Assembly (NCBI RefSeq): GCF_013170845.1
Contig: NZ_CP033367.1
Span: 3,907,001-3,971,000, forward strand
DNA length: 64,000 nucleotides
Reading direction: 5' to 3'
From: Mesorhizobium loti R88b
GTDB lineage: Bacteria > Pseudomonadota > Alphaproteobacteria > Rhizobiales > Rhizobiaceae
This document shows positions 7,740-14,569 of this stretch, in pieces; the first letter of the stretch is position 1, and the number at the start of each line of letters is the position of its first letter. A program made the position numbers and the translations under genes. The notes beneath the pieces were generated by a model that searched no databases, was not told where the DNA came from, and saw nothing but the letters and a program-made list of their open reading frames with translations.

Positions 7740-8435
7740 ATGACTGCGCGCGGAGGCATGGCTGATGAGATAGCCGCCGCGCTTTCCGCCAATGGCCTCG
7801 TTCTGCGTGGTGGGGTGGCGTTCGCCGGAGGTGAGGAAGCACCCTCCGGTTTGTCTGGTGCTTCAGCCAAATCCGCGCTTTTGATCGGGCAGGCGGGGGC
7901 GGAACCCTGGCCGCATTTTCTGCGCTGGCGCGAAGGGCAGCCACAGACAATCGCCAATCCGCTCGACAGCTGGTCACGGCAGGTGATTGGCGCTGTAGCG
8001 GAGGCATTCGGCGCACGCGCCGTTTCGCCCTCGGACAAGCCTTACCTGCCGTTCCAGCAATGGGCGATGCGGGCCGAAGGGCTGAAACCATCGCCGCTCG
8101 GCATCCTCATGCATCCGCAATACGGGCTTTGGCATGCCTATCGCGGCGCGCTGCTGTTCGAGGAGGAAATCGCGCTTCCGGAGCAGGGCGAGGCAACCCA
8201 CCTTTGCAACGCCTGTGTCGACAAACCCTGCCTGAAATCCTGTCCGGTCGATGCCTATTCCAGGGAAGGCTTTGCCTACCAGGCCTGCCTGGCACATGTG
8301 CGGGGAGCAAATGGCGAGCCGTGCCGCAGCGGCGGCTGCCTTGACCGCAATGCGTGCCCCTATGGCACGTCTTATCGGTATCCACCTGAGGTCCAGGCGT
8401 TTCACATGGTGAGTTTTTCACGGGTCGCCAGCTAA
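7740..8435 (+). CDS. 4Fe-4S cluster protein (ferredoxin-like), downstream of mttB
   Basis: This 231-residue protein has no recognisable N-terminal domain (residues 1-150) and a cysteine-rich C-terminus. Cysteines 156, 159, 164 and 168 form a CxxCx4CxxxCP cluster motif, and four more follow at 183, 195, 200 and 206, enough for a second cluster. The two ATG choices are 7740 and 7758; the first overlaps in ATGA fashion with a short open stretch that continues the mttB frame. Because it sits directly after mttB and no RamA-type reactivase gene is in the window, it may supply electrons to restore Co(I) in the corrinoid protein. That role is inference. Confidence 0.72.
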   Translation: MTARGGMADEIAAALSANGLVLRGGVAFAGGEEAPSGLSGASAKSALLIGQAGAEPWPHFLRWREGQPQTIANPLDSWSRQVIGAVAEAFGARAVSPSDKPYLPFQQWAMRAEGLKPSPLGILMHPQYGLWHAYRGALLFEEEIALPEQGEATHLCNACVDKPCLKSCPVDAYSREGFAYQACLAHVRGANGEPCRSGGCLDRNACPYGTSYRYPPEVQAFHMVSFSRVAS

Positions 8436-8495
8436 TCGACGCCACCGCTTGGTGAGCTTCTGTCTCGATCAGTAGCTTGACGGTTCCCGGAAGGT

Positions 8496-8536
8496 GGCCT
8501 ATTCATCAAGTCATCCGATGACTTGATGAATAGGCC
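8496..8536. promoter_or_regulatory. Perfect 41-bp palindrome at the FadR-type regulator start
   Basis: Two 20-base arms flank one central C at 8516; the left arm (GGCCTATTCATCAAGTCATC) is the exact reverse complement of the right. It ends one base before the ATG at 8538, so it covers the ribosome binding region. The core half-site TGATGACTTGATGA suits a GntR/FadR-type dimer, making it a likely autoregulatory operator. There is no T-run, so it is not an ordinary terminator. Confidence 0.8.
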
Positions 8537-8537
8537 G

Positions 8538-9215
8538 ATGCAACCTGCCATCCGAACCAATCTCACCGACAGCGCGACCGGGAGCTTGCGCGCTGAAATC
8601 GTCGGCGGCCGCTGGGGCGTCGGCGAGCGTATTCCCAATGAGGCGGCTCTCAGCGACCTTCTGTCGGTCAGCCGAGGCACCGTGCGCGAGGCGGTGAGGG
8701 TGCTGGTCTCACAAGGATTGCTGGATACGCGCCAGGGTTCGGGCACCTATGTGCGTTCGACTGTCGATTCGTCAGCGGCGCTCGACCGCGTCAAGCGGAC
8801 TGGTTTGCGCGACCAATGGGAGGCGCGGGCCGCACTCGACCTGGAGGCCGCACGGCTTGCCGCCTTGCGTCACACACCTGTCGATCTTGAGAGGATGCGC
8901 CGGCTGCTTGCCGAACGCGGCACTGTCGCCGACGGTGGCAGCGAAGCCTTCATCCGGCGCGACCTCGCTTTCCACAAATCGGTCGTCGCGGCGTCCGGCA
9001 ACAGAGCGATGATGGAGCTTTACGACTTCTTCACCGCCGCCATCACCGAAACCATCCACGCCACCATCGGCGGCGAGCTGCCCGAGCCTGATCAGCAGGC
9101 CCACGCGGCAATTGTCGACGCCATCGCCGCGAACGATCCGGACCGTGCGGTTGCCGCCGTCCGCGCTTTCATGGCGCCGGTGCTTGCCCAGCTTGAAAGA
9201 CTGCTTTCCCAATGA
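8538..9215 (+). CDS. FadR/GntR-family transcriptional regulator (FCD domain)
   Basis: A winged-helix GntR domain (LRAEIVGGRWGVGERIPNEAAL, then VSRGTVREAVRVL and the wing RQGSGTYV) is followed by an all-helical FCD ligand-binding domain containing the FHKSVVAASGN segment that usually carries metal-binding residues. The start chosen is the ATG at 8538 (225 residues), just outside the palindrome; TTG at 8523 and ATG at 8526 lie inside it. The stop overlaps the start of the MFS transporter by four bases, so the regulator and transporter are translated together and the regulator probably controls its own operon in response to the transported compound. Confidence 0.9.
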   Translation: MQPAIRTNLTDSATGSLRAEIVGGRWGVGERIPNEAALSDLLSVSRGTVREAVRVLVSQGLLDTRQGSGTYVRSTVDSSAALDRVKRTGLRDQWEARAALDLEAARLAALRHTPVDLERMRRLLAERGTVADGGSEAFIRRDLAFHKSVVAASGNRAMMELYDFFTAAITETIHATIGGELPEPDQQAHAAIVDAIAANDPDRAVAAVRAFMAPVLAQLERLLSQ

Positions 9216-10513
9216 ACCAGATTTTTCACCAGTCCGCCCCGAAGGCTAATGCGGTCGAGGGGCTGGACCTCATCGATGCCGAAGCCGACAGCCTGCCGCA
9301 GCCGCAGCCGCCGGAACTGCGCAACCGTGCCGGGCGCATCGTGCTTGGCGCGAGCCTCGTGCTGATCGCCTTCAATTTGCGGCCGCTGTTTTCCAGCCTG
9401 TCGGTGCTGTTGCCCGAAGTGATGCAGGCGACCGGTCTTTCGACGACCGGCGCCAGTCTGCTGACGACGCTGCCCGTGCTGTGCCTCGGCCTGTTCGCGC
9501 CCTTTGCGCCCAGACTTGCCCAGCGCTACGGGGCGGAGCGCACCTTGCTCGGCGCGCTGGTGCTGTTGGCGCTGGGAACCGGGCTACGCTGGTTCGGCTC
9601 GGTGCCGCTGCTGTTTGTCGCCACCTTCCTTGCCGGCGGCGCCATTGCCATCGGCAACGTGCTGCTGCCGGGTCTGGTCAAGCGCGATTTTGCCGACAAG
9701 GCCGCCGTCATGACCGGACTTTACACCATGGCGCTGTGCGCCGGTTCGGCCGCTGCCGCCGGCCTCACCCTGCCGATCGAGCATTTTGTCACAGGTTCGT
9801 GGTCCGGCGCGCTCGGTGCGTGGGCGCTGCCGACATTGCTTATGCTGTTGATCTGGATTCCGCAGGCGCTGGGCAGCCGGCGTCAAGTCAGCCATCGCGG
9901 CTTTCGCGTCGTCGGCCTGTGGCGCGACCGCCTGGCCTGGCAGGTGACTTTGTTCATGGGCCTGCAGTCAGCGCTTGCCTATTGCATCTTCGGCTGGCTG
10001 GCGCCGATCCTGCGCGAACGCGGCTTCGACGGACCAACCGCCGGCGCCATCGCTTCGGTGTCTGTGATGGCGCAGGTCATCACTTGCCTTGCCGTGCCAT
10101 CCATTGCCGTGCGGCTCAAGGACCAGCGCGGCATCAACGTGGCGCTGGTCGGCATCGCCGTGGTTGCGCTGCTCGGCATTCTGTTTGCGCCGACCTCGAC
10201 CGTGCTGTTCTGGGCGATCCTGCAAGGCATCGGGCAGGGTGGCCTGATCGCCGCCGCCATGACCCTGATTGTACTGCGTTCGCCGGACTCGCATGTCGCG
10301 GCGCATCTTTCGGGCATGGCGCAAGGCGTGGGCTATGTGCTTGCGGCGTTCGGTCCGCTGCTGGTGGGTCTGATCCGCGGCTGGACCGGCAGTTTTTCGG
10401 AATCGGCTTTCCTGTTCGTGCTGCTCGGACTAGGTGCTGCCATCATGGGGTTCGGCGCCGGACGTGCGTTGCATGTCGGCGCCAGGACCATGTCCGTCGA
10501 GGATCAGGGCTGA
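9212..10513 (+). CDS. MFS transporter, CynX/NimT family
   Basis: A 433-residue major facilitator with about 12 membrane segments. After a soluble N-terminus of about 45 residues, the FNLRPLFSSLSVLLPE segment in the first helix is the hallmark of the cyanate/nitroimidazole (CynX/NimT) family. The ATG overlaps the stop of the upstream FadR-type regulator in an ATGA arrangement. Known family members move cyanate or 2-nitroimidazole, but most are uncharacterised, so the substrate is open; a small organic acid sensed by the FadR regulator is a reasonable guess. Confidence 0.88.
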   Translation: MNQIFHQSAPKANAVEGLDLIDAEADSLPQPQPPELRNRAGRIVLGASLVLIAFNLRPLFSSLSVLLPEVMQATGLSTTGASLLTTLPVLCLGLFAPFAPRLAQRYGAERTLLGALVLLALGTGLRWFGSVPLLFVATFLAGGAIAIGNVLLPGLVKRDFADKAAVMTGLYTMALCAGSAAAAGLTLPIEHFVTGSWSGALGAWALPTLLMLLIWIPQALGSRRQVSHRGFRVVGLWRDRLAWQVTLFMGLQSALAYCIFGWLAPILRERGFDGPTAGAIASVSVMAQVITCLAVPSIAVRLKDQRGINVALVGIAVVALLGILFAPTSTVLFWAILQGIGQGGLIAAAMTLIVLRSPDSHVAAHLSGMAQGVGYVLAAFGPLLVGLIRGWTGSFSESAFLFVLLGLGAAIMGFGAGRALHVGARTMSVEDQG

Positions 10514-10646
10514 CCCGAACAAGTCTGCCCGGGCCACAAACGCGTCACGTGATCCTGCACGAAATGTTGACCGGCCGGCTCGGGGAACGCCTTGCCGTGG
10601 CGGTTTGCGCGGATATGTATCGCCCATCGGATGAACGGAGCAGGCA

Positions 10647-11384
10647 ATGACGAAGCAGGACCTTCAGATCAAGACGAGGGATGGTACGGCGAAGGCGGGC
10701 CTGTTCCGCTCGGCCAAGACGTCCCCGGCCAAGGCCGGTGTCATTCTCTACCAGGACGCCTTTGGTCCGCGCCCGGCGCTCGACGACATGGCCGAACGGC
10801 TGGCGAATGAAGGTTATGCGGTGCTGGTGCCCGATCTATTCTATCGCAACGCCCCCTATGGTCCGTTCGATGCCAAGACCGCGTTTATCGAGGAAAAGAC
10901 CAAGACAGCGCTGATGGCGCTGGTCACCGGCACGACGCAGGAAATGACCATCAGTGACAGCGCCGCCTTTCTCGATGCGCTCGCCGCCGAAGGCGTCACC
11001 GGGCCGATCGGCACCGTCGGCTATTGCATGGGCGGCGCGCGGGCACTGAATGCCGCCGCGACCTATCCCGACAGGATCAAGGCCGCCGCCAGTTTTCATG
11101 GGGGCAATCTCGCCAGCGATGCCGAGGACAGCCCGCACCGCAAGGCGGCATCCTTCAAGGCGCGCGTCTATGTCGGCATGGCGGGCGTCGACCGGAGCTT
11201 TCCGCCGGAGCAGTCGACGCGCCTGGCCGAGGCGTTCAGGGATGCGGAAGTCGATCATGTGCTGGAGAATTATGTCGGCATGGCACATGGCTGGTGCGTG
11301 CCGGATCACAGCGTCTATAACGAAGCTGGCGCTGAGCGCCATTGGAAGCGATTGACGGCGCTGTTCGCCGAAACGCTGATCTGA
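10647..11384 (+). CDS. Dienelactone hydrolase family protein
   Basis: A 245-residue alpha/beta hydrolase of the dienelactone hydrolase group. The nucleophile is Cys127 in GYCMGG, with Asp182 (GVDRSFPPEQ) and His214 (GMAHGWCV) completing the Cys-Asp-His triad, which distinguishes this group from serine hydrolases. The length is normal for the family. It could act in aromatic-compound breakdown, but no other genes of that pathway are nearby. It follows the transporter by about 130 bases with its own upstream region. Confidence 0.9.
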   Translation: MTKQDLQIKTRDGTAKAGLFRSAKTSPAKAGVILYQDAFGPRPALDDMAERLANEGYAVLVPDLFYRNAPYGPFDAKTAFIEEKTKTALMALVTGTTQEMTISDSAAFLDALAAEGVTGPIGTVGYCMGGARALNAAATYPDRIKAAASFHGGNLASDAEDSPHRKAASFKARVYVGMAGVDRSFPPEQSTRLAEAFRDAEVDHVLENYVGMAHGWCVPDHSVYNEAGAERHWKRLTALFAETLI

Positions 11385-11475
11385 GTTTTAGCGCGGCTGT
11401 TCTTGCCTGTTGGCTGCCCGAACCGTTCGCGGTATCAGGCAGCGGCGGCTCCCTGAATGAGCGGGCCGAGCGGGA

Positions 11476-12666
11476 ATGGTTCGCCTGATGCAATCCTACG
11501 ATGTCGTGATCATCGGCGCTGGTGCCGCCGGAATGATGTGCGCCGTGGAGGCGGCCAAGCGTGGCCGTTCGGTGCTGATCCTCGATCATGCCGCGATGCC
11601 TGGCGAGAAGATCCGCATCTCCGGCGGCGGCCGGTGCAATTTCACCAACATCCACGCCAGCCCGAAGAACTTTCTCTCCGGCAATCCGCATTTCTGCATT
11701 TCGGCGCTCAGCCGCTACACGCAGCGCGACTTCATCGGGCTCGTCGAACGGCACAGGATTGCCTATCACGAAAAGACGCTGGGACAGCTATTCTGCGACG
11801 GTTCCGCGCGCCAGATCATCGACATGCTGGTCTCGGAAATGCAGGGCAGGGGCGTCGAACTGGCCCTGTCGACGCTGGTCAGGGATGTGCGCAGGAGCGG
11901 GGAAGGGTTCGTGCTCACACTCTCCACCGGCACGGTCACCTGTCAGTCCCTGGTCGTCGCCTGCGGCGGCAAGTCGATACCGAAAATGGGGGCGACGGGC
12001 TTCGGCTATGAGATTGCCGAACGGTTTGGGCTTGGCATTGTCGAAACGCGGCCGGCGCTGGTGCCGCTGACCTTCGACGCCAAAACGCTCGAGCGGCTGG
12101 CGCCGTTGGCCGGCAATGCCGTTGACGCGGAGGTTGCCTGCGGCAAGGTGCGGTTTTTAGAAGCGATGCTGTTCACGCATCGCGGTGTCAGCGGACCGTC
12201 CATCCTGCAGATCTCTTCCTATTGGCGCGAGGGCGACGAAATCCGCATCGCCATGCTGCCGGGGCTGGATGTGGCTGATATCATTCGCACTGCCAGGCGC
12301 GGCAATGGGCGGCAAGCGGTGCAGACAGTGCTGGCAAATCATCTGCCGAAGCGCCTTGCGCAATCGATCGCCGAGCGCACCGGCATCGATGGCAATCTCG
12401 CCGACCTGTCGGACGCGCAGATCAAAACGGTCACGGCCGCGGTCAATGACTGGCGCATCAAGCCGGCGGGTTCCGAGGGTTACCGTACCGCCGAAGTGAC
12501 GCTGGGCGGGGTCGATACCAACGCACTTGATCAGAAGACGATGCAGGCGAAATCCGTGCCGGGGCTGTTTTTCATCGGTGAAGTCGTCGATGTCACCGGC
12601 TGGCTTGGCGGCTACAATTTCCAGTGGGCATGGTCATCGGGCTGGGTGGCGGGACAGGCCGCATAG
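11476..12666 (+). CDS. NAD(P)/FAD-dependent oxidoreductase, HI0933/BaiN family
   Basis: A 396-residue flavoprotein. The N-terminal dinucleotide motif is GAGAAGMMCAVEAAKRG, followed by the family signature ISGGGRCNFTN. Near the C-terminus lies the second FAD segment, GWLGGYNFQWAWSSGW, seen in YhiN/BaiN-type proteins. Some relatives act on steroid-type substrates, but most are uncharacterised. Either ATG 11476 or ATG 11488 could be the start; the second leaves only the usual short lead before the FAD motif. It is convergent with the chromate transporter genes. Confidence 0.9.
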   Translation: MVRLMQSYDVVIIGAGAAGMMCAVEAAKRGRSVLILDHAAMPGEKIRISGGGRCNFTNIHASPKNFLSGNPHFCISALSRYTQRDFIGLVERHRIAYHEKTLGQLFCDGSARQIIDMLVSEMQGRGVELALSTLVRDVRRSGEGFVLTLSTGTVTCQSLVVACGGKSIPKMGATGFGYEIAERFGLGIVETRPALVPLTFDAKTLERLAPLAGNAVDAEVACGKVRFLEAMLFTHRGVSGPSILQISSYWREGDEIRIAMLPGLDVADIIRTARRGNGRQAVQTVLANHLPKRLAQSIAERTGIDGNLADLSDAQIKTVTAAVNDWRIKPAGSEGYRTAEVTLGGVDTNALDQKTMQAKSVPGLFFIGEVVDVTGWLGGYNFQWAWSSGWVAGQAA

Positions 12667-12677
12667 GCTGTGGTTGC

Positions 12678-13229
12678 CTAGACCAGGTTCATAGCGTGAA
12701 GTCCGATAAAAATAGCCACGCCGGCGCCAATCAACAGAAGCGGATTGACCCTGGTCCAAAGCAGTGTTGCCGTTGATGCGAATGCCACGGCGCGTGCGAA
12801 CCAGCCGCCATCGATGGCCTGCAGCAACACGTAGGTCGCAGCTAAGATCATCCCGGCGGCGACCGGCCGGAGCCCGGTCTCCAGAGCTCGCTTCCAGCGC
12901 GCGCCGCTGTTGCGGGACCACATATGAGCGACCGCGTAGATCAGAAAGGTGGTTGGGCCGAAAATCGCCACCGTTGAAACGACAGCGCCCCAGAACCCTG
13001 CGACTTGCCAGCCAATTAAGGTAACCAGCAGGGATCCCGGCCCCGGGGCCATGCGCGAAATGGCAAACGCATCGACGAATTGCGCCTGGGTCATCCACTG
13101 GTGGACATCGACGACCTGCCGGTTGATGTCGGCAATGGCGCTTTGTCCGCCGCCGATGGTCACGAGCGAAAGTGGAGCAAATACCGCCAGCAGGCTCAGC
13201 AACAACGAATTGTGTGGGTCGTCGCTCAT
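12678..13229 (-). CDS. Chromate transporter, second half (short-chain ChrA type)
   Basis: A 183-residue membrane protein forming one CHR domain, with the family start VFAPLSLVTIGGGQSAIADI and the ISRMAPGPGSLLVTLIG segment. Its ATG overlaps the stop of the upstream half in an ATGA arrangement, so the two are made together. Short-chain CHR pairs of this kind form the equivalent of the single two-domain ChrA protein, which exports chromate using the proton gradient. The true substrate may be sulfate-like oxyanions. The longer open frame that runs on to 13652 is a shadow of the other half. Confidence 0.88.
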   Translation of the reverse strand: MSDDPHNSLLLSLLAVFAPLSLVTIGGGQSAIADINRQVVDVHQWMTQAQFVDAFAISRMAPGPGSLLVTLIGWQVAGFWGAVVSTVAIFGPTTFLIYAVAHMWSRNSGARWKRALETGLRPVAAGMILAATYVLLQAIDGGWFARAVAFASTATLLWTRVNPLLLIGAGVAIFIGLHAMNLV

Positions 13230-13807
13230 CAACTTGCCCTGGCGTAGGCATAGGCCACGCTGACGAAACCGGCGGCGAGGACGACCCAGAAGAGCGGCCA
13301 GTGCAGAAGTGCGACGGCAACGAATGTGGCGGCCATGATCGCAATGGGAAAGGCGTTTCGAGGCACGGCTCGCGCGGCGGTGATGCCCATCGACAGCGAA
13401 AGACCAACGGCTGCCGCCGCGGCTCCGGTCAACGCCACATGCGTCAGCGGATAGCGCGATAACGAGGAGAACAGCGTTCCCAACAGGACGATGACGATGG
13501 CTGGCGGAACGATGATGCCGACAAAACCAATGATGGCGCCGCGCCAGCCGAGCAGCCGGTAGCCGATCCAGACCGCCATGTTCTTGACGTTCACACCCGG
13601 CAGCGCCTGGGAAATCGACAAGCCGTTGAGAAATTCCTCCTGCGTCATCCATTTGCGGTTTTGAACAAATTCCCGCAGCAGCCAGCCGCTCAGTCCACCG
13701 CCGAAACTCGTCAAGGCGATGCGGGTGAAAATCCAGAACAGCTGCGAACTGCTGGGGGCGGATGGTGCTTCCGGTTCCGACATGTTCAACGTTCCGGCTG
13801 TGGCCAT
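13229..13807 (-). CDS. Chromate transporter, first half (short-chain ChrA type)
   Basis: The first CHR-domain protein of the pair, about 192 residues, with FTRIALTSFGGGLSGW near the N-terminus and SISQALPGVNVKNMAVWIGY matching the conserved motif of the family. Starts are possible at TTG 13822, ATG 13807 and ATG 13783; ATG 13807 is listed, but MSEPE at 13783 is equally possible. The stop overlaps the next start by one base within ATGA. No chrB-type regulator is visible next to it. Confidence 0.85.
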   Translation of the reverse strand: MATAGTLNMSEPEAPSAPSSSQLFWIFTRIALTSFGGGLSGWLLREFVQNRKWMTQEEFLNGLSISQALPGVNVKNMAVWIGYRLLGWRGAIIGFVGIIVPPAIVIVLLGTLFSSLSRYPLTHVALTGAAAAAVGLSLSMGITAARAVPRNAFPIAIMAATFVAVALLHWPLFWVVLAAGFVSVAYAYARAS

Positions 13808-14003
13808 CTCCTTGTTGGGCAAGAGAACCAGAGACCCGAGTCGAGATGGAATTGCCAGTGTTATGGCCGATGACGACAGGTCACGCTTTCTTGCGCCTCA
13901 TGTGAAGCCATCCGAGCGGGCATCCGAGCGTCAAAAGCGCTGCGCTGAAAAAAATCTTTCCATAACCCCAAGGATTGGCCATTAGCCTTCGTCCAACTGA
14001 CAA

Positions 14004-14567
14004 ATGATGGCGATGATGCTGGATGAGAGCGAAGCCTCCGACGCCGAACTGATCGGGCGGGCGAAGGGCGGAGACAGGGGGGCCTTCGGCAAATTGCTGG
14101 AGCGTCACTACGACTTCGTCTATCGCGCCGCTTATCGCTGGTGCGGCAAGAAGGCCGATGCCGAAGACATCGCCCAGGAAGTCTGCGTCCGGCTCGGCAA
14201 GGCGATCCGCGACTATCGCGGCGGTGGCGCTTTCACGACATGGCTCTATTCCGTGACGATGAATGCGGCGCGCGACATGATGCGCAAGACCGCGCGCGAG
14301 ACGGTGAAGACCGAGGCTTACGGCGTCCATGCCCTGATTTCAGGAGAGACACCGGCCGAGAGCGAGGATCCCGCCGAGGCACTCTGGGCGGCGGTGCGGC
14401 AATTGCCGGACAAGCAGCGCGACGCGGTGCTGCTGGTCTATGGCGAGGGCTGGAGCCACGCGGCCGCCGCCGAGGCGATGGCGATCTCGGAGACGACGGT
14501 TTCCTGGCACATCCATGAAGCGAAGAAACGGCTGAAGACGCTGATGCGTTCGGCCGGGGAAGTGTGA
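14004..14567 (+). CDS. ECF-type RNA polymerase sigma factor
   Basis: A 187-residue sigma-70 family protein of the extracytoplasmic-function class. Region 2 includes RAAYRWCGKKADAEDIAQEV (core binding and -10 recognition), and region 4 the helix-turn-helix HAAAAEAMAISETTVSWHI (-35 recognition). The stop overlaps the next gene region, so it is co-transcribed with the VWA protein, which starts at GTG 14564 or ATG 14570. The membrane-anchored partner is a good candidate for the anti-sigma role, since no separate anti-sigma gene is present. Confidence 0.92.
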   Translation: MMAMMLDESEASDAELIGRAKGGDRGAFGKLLERHYDFVYRAAYRWCGKKADAEDIAQEVCVRLGKAIRDYRGGGAFTTWLYSVTMNAARDMMRKTARETVKTEAYGVHALISGETPAESEDPAEALWAAVRQLPDKQRDAVLLVYGEGWSHAAAAEAMAISETTVSWHIHEAKKRLKTLMRSAGEV

Positions 14568-14569
14568 CC

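Noticed and set aside
8496..8536. Reading the 41-bp palindrome as a terminator of the 4Fe-4S gene
   Set aside because: It is not followed by a T-run and lies against the start codon of the next gene, which suits an operator better.
12678..13652. A 324-codon frame covering both chromate transporter halves
   Set aside because: Only the final 183 codons belong to a CHR protein; the part before MSDDPHNS is an off-frame reading of the first half.
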